Below, one piece after another: positions 29,238 through 39,510 of a DNA stretch of 64,000 nt. The notes under the pieces were generated by a model. It ran no database searches. It saw only the letters and a list, made by a program, of their open reading frames with translations, and was not told where the DNA came from. A program made the position numbers and the translations under genes. Each line of letters opens with the position of its first letter. Position 1 is the stretch's first letter. Source of the DNA: Brettanomyces bruxellensis (lineage: Eukaryota; Ascomycota; Pichiomycetes; Pichiales; Pichiaceae); NCBI RefSeq assembly GCF_011074885.1, contig NC_054684.1:186001-250000 (forward strand), in the 5' to 3' direction.

Positions 29238-30459
29238 CTAAGGCTTAGTAGTGTCTGTATACACGTTATTTTCTTGATCTTTGGCACCTGAATACATATT
29301 TAGAATATCCTTTGCATATTTTGGAAAAACCCATTTTCTTTCGTTCCAATTAATGTCAATCGGTTGCGGACAAACCTTTTTTAAAACTTTTGCCACTTTT
29401 TCACACTCCTTCCATACGCACAAAACATTCAGGCCCATAAACTTAGCGATATCGTTTTCCGAAGCACCTGTTACGTCCGAAACCTTTTTAACAAGATATG
29501 GATATTTTGAAGTGTTTTCAAGGCCAAACGGTCCTTTCTCCATACCATCGAAATCACCACACAGTCCTACATGATTCCAACCAATTCTTTTAACAATATA
29601 AATTACATGGTCCACAACATCGTTGATAGAAATATCACTGTGATCCGAATGACTCACAAATTCTGGACAAAAGTGACACATATGACACCATCATTCTTTT
29701 TAACCATATCTAGGATATCATCTCTAACATTTCTTTCATGATTTGTCAAGCTATACGCTGAGATATGAGTGAAGATAACAGGCGCTTTTGTAATTTCTAA
29801 CACATCTACCATGGTTTTATGTGACACATGGCTGAGATCAACGAGCATCCCAAGCCGATTCATTTCGGCTATACATTGTTCACCGACTCTGCTTAACCCT
29901 TTATCTTTCCCACTAGCAGCCACAGTAGAAGCAACTGTTGTGAATGGATTATCTCAATTATGAGTTAGAGTGATATATCTGACACCCAGTTCGTAGTAAA
30001 GCCTTAAAACTCCAAACGACAAATCAATTTGATGCAATCCTTCAACACCCATGGTAACAGATATTTTTTACCTTTATTACTCGAAAATACGTTGGATGCT
30101 TCATCCGCACTCTTTACAAAACCCAAATAATCTGGATATTCATCGCATAATCTCTTTATTAAATCTATTTGTTCCATAGTATCTCAGACGACAGTCAACT
30201 GTTGATTAAAATCATACTCTTTCTTTCCTTCGTTACCACATTCAATCCAACAGCTAAAAAATTGGACGCCAACATGCCCTTCAAGGAGTTTGGTCAAGTC
30301 GGTTTGGGTATTAAAATGAGAATTGAAATTAAACTTTTCTCCCTGGTTGTGGAGCTTATAATGAAGTTTAACCCGGCAAGCATAGGGGAAATCATTATGA
30401 CAGTCCACTATTGGGTATTTTTGGCATATATTCTCAAACTTTTCGTCAGTTGAATACAT
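29238..30459 (-). pseudogene. Broken membrane dipeptidase (peptidase M19)
   Basis: Read on the minus strand, the pieces follow the zinc-dependent dipeptidase family in order. They are IVDCHNDFPY near the start (metal-binding H and D of the first motif), [53 protein letters not shown] and a C-terminal helix. The frame is broken at least four times: in-frame TGA at 30186-30184, a 1-nt shift in an A-run near 30070, in-frame TGA at 29956-29954 and a 1-nt shift near 29670. The likely start is the ATG at 30459. No signal peptide is evident. Lack of any long frame, with both stops and shifts, indicates a decayed gene rather than a single sequencing slip. It would have cleaved dipeptides. The neighbouring zinc-cluster gene may have been its regulator, but that is speculation. 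Confidence 0.85.
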
Positions 30460-30799
30460 AATTAAGGAACCAAAAGTGAGGCTAACATTTTGTCTAAAAA
30501 AGAGAAAGCCAAAACTGTATAAAGGTACAACACGAACACTTATAAGTCGCAAATTTATCGTTTATCAAGCCTTCACCTATTCCAAAAAATTCCTCTCTTT
30601 CTTACATTTCGGAAAATTTTCCTCTCGTGGAAAACGTATCGTATCGATTACTGATTCGGTAGATTATATGCCATCACATATTATTATCATTACTATGCAT
30701 ATTGTAATAGATGCATGTGCTTCCCAGTTCATTCACTGTATGAATTTGTATAGAGCCGATCCCCTTAAATCAACATATTCAATAAATTATGTGAATACA
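30460..30799. other. Spacer between dipeptidase relic and zinc-cluster gene
   Basis: This is the presumed former promoter of the dipeptidase and 3' flank of the regulator. The plus-strand frame 30476-30910 overlaps both and is not credible. Confidence 0.35.
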
Positions 30800-32752
30800 T
30801 TATCTTCCCAAATTAAGTCTCCATCCAAATTGCTCTGTAACTCTAAACCAATCAACATAAAGGGCACCATCTTTATTAAGATCCCAAATCTTCTGGACCA
30901 CTATCCATAGTTTCTGGTAGCTGCTTAAGTAGCCACAATGCTGTATCAACGATTCGAACATAAATGCCACCTCCTTCCTCTCTTTCGGTCTGCTTGATGT
31001 AGTTCCCAGTAGAAGCATTGGGAATGCAAGACTTTTTTTCAACAGCTTGCACTCAATTATTATTTTCATTTCATTACGTAATCTGTAGGCCAATATTGCC
31101 ATCTCCGGAACAACAGGAGGTAACTTACGGATAACCTCCCGAAGATATATCTGCGCTGATAGTTGATAAACTTCAAACAATGTCAGATGATATTCAAGCT
31201 CTTCTGGAGAATAGAGAAACCTAAGGGAAGCTGAGTCCGGTTTTGCATTTTTTATTCTTTCATCCAAATCAATCGATTTCGTCATCATTTTGCTCATAAA
31301 ATCGTATTCATCACAATCTGGTAAGTCAAGGCTATGACTTAATGAACTTGATTCCACCAAGAGACTCACAGTTTCTCCAATAAGAAGAATGATTGGCCTT
31401 ATACAGCCCTGAAGTGGGTCATGCATCTTTGTGTTAGAAGAAAATAGCTCCCTATAATCATCTATTGGATAAAATGTACCGTTCTTATTTGACTGAGACG
31501 CAAGAACATCAAAATATGCAAAATTTTCAGCCATTAGAGCTCCCTCTGTCGAGCAGGAATTTAAAAGATACTTAAAATTTCCTGGCATTCTATTTATCAT
31601 ATTGAAACAACGGGTAAAATATTCAGACCATCTCACAGTATCACCATACGATATTTCCATACAAACTAATAGCATATAACACACAAAATTGGTGATGAAT
31701 TTATCTCTTGTAAGGGAAATGCTATTGCGATCAATCTCATCATTCACTAATGAGATATATTTATCGGCTTCTTTGTTTTCAACCTGATAACTTAAATAAC
31801 GATTTTTGCGCATCTTGCAGCCCCATCCAACCAAGGTGTATAAAATGGCCTTTTCTTTGAAGGCCATTGGTATGTATATTCTCGAGTAATAGTTGAATTC
31901 CTGTGGTAAAATAGAAAGATCGGGAAGAATCTTTTTACAGTAGTATTCAAAACAGGAAAGCTCATTATATGTCAAATCAACTGGAAGCTTTACTTGCACA
32001 GAATCAGGGATCCCACCGCTAAAACATTTCGTTTCTGAACTATATATTTTCGTTTTTTGTATTTCATCTGAATTTCCATCTAAACAGATAGATGGTCGAG
32101 ATTCAGAATTTGGGAAGAAGTTGATAAGTAATGGATCATTATCAACGAGCATTTCCACAATATCCGGATCGAGATTGAGCAAATAATTAGGCGACTCAGA
32201 TGGATCACTCGCTATGTCGGATGGAAACTGACACCTATTATTATCGTCAAGATTACATCCTGGCAGAATTTTGTTGGAACCAAATAGGCCATGCAGATTG
32301 CTTTTTGCAAGAATGTTAACCACTGTTTTACCAACAATGTCTTTTAAGCTTATAGAAGAGTATATTTTATCTGGCTGTCCATTTCCAGGATGCAGAAGTA
32401 AATCTTGATCGTCATCTTTTTTAACTTTTATCGGATATTCGGATTCTGTTGCATCAAATGTGTTGCTTTTAACACCTTGTTCGATATTTGGAATATCCAT
32501 ACATATTTCCTTATCATCAAAACTAACGTGACGTTTGACCTTAGAATATGATTTTTTTTTTACTCCTCCTTTCTTTGACTTCGGATCCTTATATATGCAA
32601 ACTAAGTGTCTTTTCAAACAACCAGTGCAAATTGGTTTGATTTCATCACACTTTTTTTTCCGCTTTCTGCAATTAAGACAACCATTCCGAGATCTTGTTG
32701 TTTTGTGCCTTGCTGACATCTTTTTCTGAAATTTCAACGGAGAACGTTGCAT
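30800..32752 (-). CDS. Zn2Cys6 transcription factor
   Basis: This is a fungal-specific regulator of 650 aa. The N-terminal binuclear zinc cluster is CX2CX6CX6CX2CX6C with Cys25, 28, 35, 42, 45 and 52, followed by a Lys-rich linker. The middle and C-terminal part (about 255-640) has the helical layout of the Fungal_trans_2 type seen in Uga3/Lys14-like regulators: LTYNELSCFEYYCKKILPDL, AILYTLVGWGCKMRKNRY, and a Leu-rich region with EYHLTLFEVYQLSAQIYL. I cannot assign a specific orthologue. The ATG at 32752 is the first in frame; an alternative Met at residue 12 would keep the zinc cluster. It shares strand with the dipeptidase relic just downstream. Confidence 0.88.
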   Translation of the reverse strand: MQRSPLKFQKKMSARHKTTRSRNGCLNCRKRKKKCDEIKPICTGCLKRHLVCIYKDPKSKKGGVKKKSYSKVKRHVSFDDKEICMDIPNIEQGVKSNTFDATESEYPIKVKKDDDQDLLLHPGNGQPDKIYSSISLKDIVGKTVVNILAKSNLHGLFGSNKILPGCNLDDNNRCQFPSDIASDPSESPNYLLNLDPDIVEMLVDNDPLLINFFPNSESRPSICLDGNSDEIQKTKIYSSETKCFSGGIPDSVQVKLPVDLTYNELSCFEYYCKKILPDLSILPQEFNYYSRIYIPMAFKEKAILYTLVGWGCKMRKNRYLSYQVENKEADKYISLVNDEIDRNSISLTRDKFITNFVCYMLLVCMEISYGDTVRWSEYFTRCFNMINRMPGNFKYLLNSCSTEGALMAENFAYFDVLASQSNKNGTFYPIDDYRELFSSNTKMHDPLQGCIRPIILLIGETVSLLVESSSLSHSLDLPDCDEYDFMSKMMTKSIDLDERIKNAKPDSASLRFLYSPEELEYHLTLFEVYQLSAQIYLREVIRKLPPVVPEMAILAYRLRNEMKIIIECKLLKKSLAFPMLLLGTTSSRPKERKEVAFMFESLIQHCGYLSSYQKLWIVVQKIWDLNKDGALYVDWFRVTEQFGWRLNLGR

Positions 32753-34046
32753 AGCAATCCTATTGAATTAGAAAAAGAAATGCTAAATCAAGCTGAGGTA
32801 AATAATTTCTAAACTTTTCTTGATCATAATTTTGGTCTCCATAGTGGTCGGTTTGGAAAACGTAATTTTTTGAGTGAGTATTTCTACTGATACCGAGGAA
32901 AAACTAAACAAGGTGATTTCAGTGAAGTCAGATAAAATTAGCACCTGCTACAAGTGAAAAAGAATATTAGAGGTTACACAGTTCGGCACAATATTTATGA
33001 GGGATGAAGAAGTGGGGAAACATAGTTTAAATAAAAAATAGTAATAACGGATCTTCTGGACCCTTTTTTTTCTGTCCAAATTCAAAATTTAAGCACATTT
33101 TGGACAGGCACATGACAATATGCAACATTTGTGAAGGAGGAGGCTTCGATGATTAATTACAAATAAAAATTAATCGAAAAATAAGTCTATGAAATGAATA
33201 ACAATCGCTGGTTCTATGCATAATATACGTACGCGTTATCAATAATCGATCTTCTTCTTTCTGCACACTAGAATTTCATGGTTACCCAACAAGCAACATC
33301 TAAGATTAATTGCATTACTTATTTAAACTTTGGGAGAAGTTTGATTGTTTCCGAAAAGCTCTTTGCTTCAGATTTATTCTGGAATATGCCTTATTTAGGG
33401 AAAACGCGGTAAATAAATTTCTTACCTTACTTGCTTTTGCGTTACTTTTTCTCCGTATTCTTTTCTTGAATAACCTAAATATAATTTTACGCTTTATTAT
33501 TTTGCAAGTATATGAAAGAATAACTGGTTGAGGTCAAATATAACAAAGTAATGCTTATTAGGTATATTACTTTTAGAATCACCAAAATACAAAAAAAATT
33601 GGAAGCAAAAGTTCAAGCAAATTAAGAGTATAACAGCATGTTCATTGTTGAGGTAATCAGTAAAATTAGGCGACTTCTCCAGATTTCTATTATGCTACTT
33701 TATATCAAAGAAAGAAAGAAAGAAGGTAGGGGGGGGGGAAAAAAAAAAAAATTAAATTGGTGCATTCTATTATAATGCATTAATTGGGCCCATTGAACTC
33801 TTTTATACACATGAACATGCTGGTTTTTCATGGTTTATTTTAAAGCTGCATTGTTATCATGCTTTTTACTCTTATTCAAATCAGGAGCTAACAATTTACT
33901 TGAAGCACCGGCCTGATTCTTTTTTTGCACCTTGCACTCAAGGAAGTATAGTCTAAGGAAACATTACCGATTGAGAGATCTGCAAGACTGAATCAAACTA
34001 CTAGGCACCTTGACGACGATCGCAAAGATCGCACACTCTCACTAAA
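32753..34046. other. Long divergent intergenic region
   Basis: About 1.3 kb separates the zinc-cluster gene and PDE1. It contains an inverted repeat CTGTCCAAA ... TTTGGACAG (33072-33107), an ACGTACGCGT at 33227-33236 and a purine tract of AAAGAAAGAAAG, G9 and a long A-run at about 33706-33751. No gene was recognised. The open frame 33310-33531 has no coding signs. Confidence 0.45.
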
Positions 34047-35222
34047 ATGCCCACAAATCACAAAAGATTTGAATTGTCCATCTTAGGATGCTCCGGGGGA
34101 CCCATCTCAAGCAGAACTTGTGCATATTTATTAAAACCGGCCAACATCTCTTACAGTGAAATTATTCTTTCAGTTGCCGAAGAAAGAGGTGCGAGAAAAC
34201 CACTTCTCGCGATTGATGCTGGAGCAGGTCTCACAGCGATATCAGAACTTGTACTAGAGGGGGATAGCAAAAATCCGAAGGACAATTTCATAATCTCAAT
34301 TTATGATGACCATCAATCACAGTACGAGGAATTCAACTTTTATCAGAACACGGGAAATCTAGAAGTTAGTCATCCATTTGCTTGCGTTGGATCCAAATCA
34401 AGTGTTTCGCTAGCTCCTCTAGAAGCATCTTGGAAAATCATTAATTCAATTACAGCATATCTTATAACACATCCCCATTTGGATCATCTCTCTGGGCTTG
34501 TCATCAATTCGCCATCATTTAAAGATTCGAAAGATGTTTATGGACTTCCACAAACAATGAATACGATTCGCAGTTCACTATTTAACGGTCACGTCTGGCC
34601 TGATTTAATTAGTGAAGGGTTGATAAACCTTCATGAGATATCTCCATATATTGATGAGCACTCCATGTGCGATTTTTACAACGTTGAATGCTTTCCTGTA
34701 GCGCATGGAGACATCCAAAACGGTAGGTTTTTAAGTTCTGCATTCCTTATAACCGATAAATTAACGCAAGACAGTATAATAATATTTGGAGATTTGGAAA
34801 GTGATTACTCTTCGTCTAAAGACTACAACAGGAAGATATGGGAATTAATATCACCACTGGTATTGAAGGATAAACTTAATACAATAATAATTGAATGCTC
34901 TACTATCGACAAGCCACCTCCTTTATATGGTCATATGACCCCAACATCTCTTATAAGAGAGCTTCTTGCTTTACGAAAGTATTGCTTTGATAAAAAATTT
35001 CTCCAAAAAACAATTTCACATTCAGCCGAATCTGTTGTATACATACAATCAGAATTTCAGCCGTTGAAAGCGATGAATGTCATTGTCACTCACGTAAAAG
35101 AGGTACCAGCGGCTGTTAATCCGAGAACACTTATTTTCAGGCAATTGAACGATCTCAACTGCAAATATGCTTTGGGAATCAACTTTACTATAGCCCTCCC
35201 CGGCTTAAGTTATATTCTATAA
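34047..35222 (+). CDS. PDE1: Low-affinity cAMP phosphodiesterase (class II)
   Basis: It hydrolyses cAMP to AMP and damps Ras/PKA signalling. This is the metallo-beta-lactamase-fold class II enzyme, not the HD-domain type. The zinc motif is TYLITHPHLDHLSG-like, with His142, His144, Asp146 and His147 in HPHLDHLSG. Other family marks are FELSILGCSGGP at the N-terminus, AIDAGAGL, PVAHGD and GDLESD, then HVKEVP near the C-terminus. The length is 391 aa (369 in S. cerevisiae). It converges with PRE4. Confidence 0.93.
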   Translation: MPTNHKRFELSILGCSGGPISSRTCAYLLKPANISYSEIILSVAEERGARKPLLAIDAGAGLTAISELVLEGDSKNPKDNFIISIYDDHQSQYEEFNFYQNTGNLEVSHPFACVGSKSSVSLAPLEASWKIINSITAYLITHPHLDHLSGLVINSPSFKDSKDVYGLPQTMNTIRSSLFNGHVWPDLISEGLINLHEISPYIDEHSMCDFYNVECFPVAHGDIQNGRFLSSAFLITDKLTQDSIIIFGDLESDYSSSKDYNRKIWELISPLVLKDKLNTIIIECSTIDKPPPLYGHMTPTSLIRELLALRKYCFDKKFLQKTISHSAESVVYIQSEFQPLKAMNVIVTHVKEVPAAVNPRTLIFRQLNDLNCKYALGINFTIALPGLSYIL

Positions 35223-35429
35223 CTTTGAATCCTAAGTTTGGGATCGCAGTTCTATTGTAGCAACATCAACATCATGTTATACAATGCCATCTTAGTACAT
35301 TATACAATTTATACCATATTGTGCCAAACTTACCAATCATACATATCCAACGTCTAATACATTACTGCTTGTTAATATATTCGATCTCTTATTTCTTTAC
35401 TCTCGCCAATGGGTGTAGATATTACAGCA

Positions 35430-36257
35430 TTATTGTTGTTCCAATCCATAGCCCTTGATATCTTTTGCGAAATTCCAATTCATTCCATCACATTGAAGGC
35501 CATACTGGAATTCAATTTTTTTGGTAGACTTGTTGAGAACGCACATGTCAAACTTATTCCACGATCTTGCATCTCTGTAGAAAAGTATTCTCATACATTC
35601 TTTAATAAGTTTTATGGCACTTTTTTTATCAAGATTTTTCACATCATCCTCGGAATCAACCTTCTGTCTAAGTAATGGAACTCCCATGTAAGATCCAAAA
35701 CCGGTTGCTATACAAGGTGAGGAGTATGAGACACCCAAAAGATTAACATACTTTAAAACAGTTTCCCCCTTCTCATCAAAACCGGCCACAACACAAGCAT
35801 TCCAAAGTGGATTCATTTTAGATCTTCTGTTATAAAACACCCTTCTAAGATACTCATGAACATGCGATGCCTTGAGATTATCTTGCTCCATATCATAACC
35901 ATCCTCGATCTCTAGCTCATCCAAAATCTTTTTCAAATACTGGAAATCGCTGATATCCCCAGACACACCGACCACAGTAGAGCCTCCAACTTGAACCATT
36001 CTTTCCATATTATCAAATCGCAATAGAGAACCATATGATCCTAGTTTGTCGGTTGCCATAACAATACCATCATTGAATTTCACTGCAATAACAGATGCAC
36101 CCGTAACCATTGGCGACTGTGTGTGCATTTGGGGAAATTCATTTATCTCATTCTTTTTGCAAGGCTTTGCCGCATTTGTGGCATTGGCGATTTCAAAGTC
36201 ATACGGACCATACTCATTATCAGAAGGTCTACCCCAGTGCAAAGGATCGTGATTCAT
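35430..36257 (-). CDS. PRE4: 20S proteasome beta-7 subunit
   Basis: This is a non-catalytic beta subunit of the 20S core that supports the peptidylglutamyl site. It is near-colinear with S. cerevisiae Pre4: MNHDPLHWGRPSDNEYG at the start, then PMVTGASVIAVKF, DKLGSYGSLLRF, VVGVSGDISDFQYL, RRSKMNPLWNACVVAG, NLLGVSYSSPCIATGFGSYM and the C-terminal NWNFAKDIKGYG. The length is 275 aa (266). The threonine that becomes catalytic in active subunits is followed by GASVIAVK here, as in the family. Confidence 0.96.
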   Translation of the reverse strand: MNHDPLHWGRPSDNEYGPYDFEIANATNAAKPCKKNEINEFPQMHTQSPMVTGASVIAVKFNDGIVMATDKLGSYGSLLRFDNMERMVQVGGSTVVGVSGDISDFQYLKKILDELEIEDGYDMEQDNLKASHVHEYLRRVFYNRRSKMNPLWNACVVAGFDEKGETVLKYVNLLGVSYSSPCIATGFGSYMGVPLLRQKVDSEDDVKNLDKKSAIKLIKECMRILFYRDARSWNKFDMCVLNKSTKKIEFQYGLQCDGMNWNFAKDIKGYGLEQQ

Positions 36258-36732
36258 TGTTAAGAATCAAAAACACGTAAAATTCAAATATAAGATGCTG
36301 AAAATAACAAATGATTTAACAATTCACTGTAATCACAAGCAAAGACACATCAGACCTTATGGCGTTTATGTTTACAGAGTACAGCATATAGAATAGCGCT
36401 TACCGAATAGTACGCACACTTTCTTTTTCATCCTTTTTTTTTGTGGCGAAAGCCGCCTTCCGAGGATAAAAATATAATTAATATTTGATGTAAGGAAGTG
36501 TACGATTATCATCCGATTATCATTTTTCCGTTGCTCCGGGCTCGGTGTCGTACGTACTGAGTCAGGCTGCCGCGATCGGAAAACCCTCACAAATTAAAAT
36601 GTAAGATAGTGAATACTAAGTTTGTAAGTCATGTATATTATTCTTATACAGTCCACTTCTCTTCGGTTAAAACCTCTTTTCAGCTTGTAATAAGTACTAT
36701 ACATAATTGTATTGAATACTTTGAATTGAAAA
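36258..36732. other. PRE4-KGD4 divergent promoter region
   Basis: This gene-free region contains the PACE-like element and a short GC-richer patch around 36530-36590. Open frames at 36372-36590 and 36594-36848 on the minus strand lack coding signs, and the latter is antisense to KGD4. Confidence 0.4.
36442..36451 (+). promoter_or_regulatory. Possible Rpn4/PACE-like element, PRE4 promoter
   Basis: TGTGGCGAAA resembles the proteasome control element GGTGGCAAA with changes. It lies 185 bp upstream of PRE4 in the divergent PRE4-KGD4 region. It is weak because the match is partial. Confidence 0.3.
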
Positions 36733-37086
36733 ATGAAGGCAACGTTAGGAGCATTAACAAAATACCACCCAATGATAAAGTTCATTGGTGGTCCACATCC
36801 AATACCCAGTAAGTTCAAGATAACGTTCAATATGATCGAAAATTTCAATTTATACTAACACCTATACAAAAATTAAACTTTAGGAAATGTGACCTCTACA
36901 GTTCATCCATGTGCACCTGGAAACTTACTACCATCCACTGCTTCTGCAACACCTATTAATCAATATTCAAACTTTGGAATATTTCAGTCAAGAAATAGTC
37001 TTTCCAAGAGATTTAGATATCACCAGATCGACAATCTTGAAATAGCAGATATTGACAGTGGTGGAGCAGCAATATTAATTCACTGA
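36733..37086 (+). CDS. KGD4: Alpha-ketoglutarate dehydrogenase subunit (MRPS36-like)
   Basis: This small mitochondrial protein tethers the E3 enzyme to the 2-oxoglutarate dehydrogenase complex. Exon 1 is 36733-36808 and exon 2 is 36884-37086. The 75-nt intron has GTAAGT, TACTAAC and TTTAG. The spliced 92-aa product keeps the family landmarks in order: an N-terminal KYHPMIKFIGGPHP, then STVHPCAPGNLLP, then SLSKRFRYHQID and IDSGGA near the C-terminus. S. cerevisiae Kgd4 has MIKFVGTRHP, VVHPC, RFRY and SGGAW in the same order. The gene is easy to miss because neither exon is a long frame. Confidence 0.9.
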
Positions 37087-37218
37087 TTTCCTTTCGAAAA
37101 CGTCAAACTTAGGATAATTAGGAATTACTACAGGATGGGCGGACTCATACTTCCTTCAGAAAAAAAAATCTTCTTATTTATACAGCGAGCAATTCGAATA
37201 TAACTTTATATTTTGGAT

Positions 37219-38922
37219 TTAATGAAGGTATTTGATCATTCCCTTGTAGTCAGCGTTACGCTTTGAGACATTATTACCAACAATATCATGCATAAGCTGT
37301 TGCAACCTTATACCATAGTTATCCAAAGTAGCAACGTCTGGTTTTATGTCAAGTGAAAAATCCCCATTAAAAACAAAGTGGTGGAGACAGTAAAGCGTAC
37401 ATATTAGCACATTGTACGGTGAATGATCCTTCAAAATAAGAAGAGAAACATCAATATTCTTCACAAGCCTCTTATACTGCCAAACGTACATTTCAACAAG
37501 ACGTTTCAACGCATAATTTTTTAAAACAGCACGTTCATTTGTCGAGGCCCTATTTGAAATGACAACAACCTTTACATGTGTATCAAACTTATTTTTTTCT
37601 GTCGAGATATTCACCAAAAAAACAATACAGTTCTCGAAAACCAATGGAAATACTTGATTTCGGTGGTCAGCAGCCTTTAGAGTAGCCTTCAAACTCTTTT
37701 CATTGAACTCCATCTTAGTCTTTTTTGTGTATTCTGCGTATAGATTTTCTCTCGTTAAAAGATTCCACTCCCAATAATGCTTTTCACTTTGCTCTAACGA
37801 AGGGTTGGTTCTGCTGTCATGACTCAAATTCTCAAACATTTCCACAAGCTCATCCAAGAAATCTGGAACTTTGTAGAAATCATCCACCTCAACCAAGTAA
37901 TTCAAGAACTGCTCTGCAGCATGCCTTGAAAACAAAGTTGAAATATCATCGTCAACATACTTCCCCAAAACCTCTTTTTGTGTAGATGGCGCCAATATAC
38001 TTTGGGCCTTACCTTGCGTAAGTCCAAGTTCTTTATCCAACAATTCACTCTCATTTTTCTGCGATTTTTCAATCATGCCATCCACAAAATTATTTCCTAA
38101 TATAGATCGTGTGTAGGCATATCGATCAAAGCCTTTAAGCACCGGATAGAACACACTAACATCATATTTTTCTTGGCTTGTCTTCAAGATCACAAAAGGT
38201 ATTTGTAACAGAAATTTCGTCGATACAAAATGCAAAAACTGCAGATAGCAAATTAACAGCGTTAATTGAAGAAACTGGTTCAAATACATGTGAATAGATC
38301 TTTGGATATTTAAGGGCATACTTACTTATTTTATGTCCAAAAAAATGCACAAAGTCTTCAACAGCTAACACTGCTTTAAGGGAGAATGACCCCACTCCCC
38401 GTTCATATGGAAATTCCTCACCAGAACAATTCAAAAACAACATCTTTTGAAGATCAGAAAATCCTATTGCCAAGTGCCAATCTCCATTCCATTTAAAAGG
38501 GTGGAAAACAACTCTCGTTACGTTACCTTTTGGACCATAACTTTTACTATTCCTGAATAAACCTATACTAGATCCCTGCACATCACTAAAGCGATCCAGT
38601 ATCATGTTCAAATAATGAAATAGCATCTCCTGGGACCAAACCCTTTCTCTGTGTGAATTATCAGACAGTTTCAACCTTGATTTCATTCCTGTCTTTTTAT
38701 GCGTAATAATTTCTTCCGGAGAAATATCTGTGTGTTCCCTGGCCAATAAACTATTTTAAAACATTTTCTGTAGTTAGTATTGAAACTAAAATAGGGTAAG
38801 CTTACATGTACGTCCTCTAGCATCTTGAAACACGTGAAAGTTTAGTGGTTCGGAACTGTTTCTTCAAACAAGCATACGTACATTGAATCTGCAAATTTGT
38901 CCAAAGCGTTATTTGAGGTCAT
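37219..38922 (-). CDS. Unrecognised spliced protein with apparent frameshift
   Basis: I read exon 1 at 38922-38882 (MTSNNALDKFADS plus two bases), an intron 38881-38751 (GTACGT, TACTAAC, AATAG) and a long exon 2. The junction restores ...FADSILLAREHTDISPEE in phase. The first frame ends at TGA 38164-38162, while an overlapping frame continues at once to 37219. Removing one A of the A5 tract (plus-strand T at 38167-38171) joins them as CDLEDKPRKYDVSVFYPVLK, for a product of about 523 aa. I do not recognise the family. The first part has VVFHPFKWNGDWHLAIGFSD followed by MLFLNC, faintly like a C48-type protease His region, but no convincing catalytic Cys block follows. The second part is helical and charged. 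It is on the opposite strand to KGD4 (converging) and diverges from CFT1. Confidence 0.7.
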
Positions 38923-39510
38923 TTTGCATACACCTAATCGGAATACAAATTACTGGAGAATTATGAAAGGTGTATAATTCTACATGTGTATAATTCTACA
39001 TTTGAGACAGAGACAAATCCATCGATTCTTAATTTTTTTACGTGAATTAACTCCTCTGCATTAAAAAAGTCCTGCGTGGAACGAAAAAAAAAACAGGTAT
39101 AAATGTCCGACTGACCCTTTTTTCATAAATTCCTATTGATCAACTTTAAAATCCGTCAAATACTCTTTAGATTAGTATGTACATATGTAATTTATATTTT
39201 TTAAAGCTGATAAAACTAGGGATACAGGCTTACATAAGTGACGAATGAATGTGCCTTCTCCTAAAATAGACACTTTGTATTTTATTGCTAACTTAAACGT
39301 TCGGACGATTGACCTTGTGCGCGTCGTTTCAGTACCAGTCTGGGGATGGGAAAAAAGAACCCTATAAGAAAGAAAGTCAGAGGAAAAATGGAAAACTCTT
39401 CAACCATAGTTTTTTCTAACTATCTTGTATATGCAGGTTATTGCTCTAGATCTTTGTTGAGGTTCATTAGGGATAATTTGAGAGTGCAATAAGGTGGAGA
39501 TCAAAGTACA
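38923..39510. other. CFT1 upstream region
   Basis: This 588-bp divergent promoter contains a short direct repeat, GTGTATAATTCTACA, at about 38970-39001, plus poly-A and poly-T tracts. No gene was seen. Confidence 0.4.
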
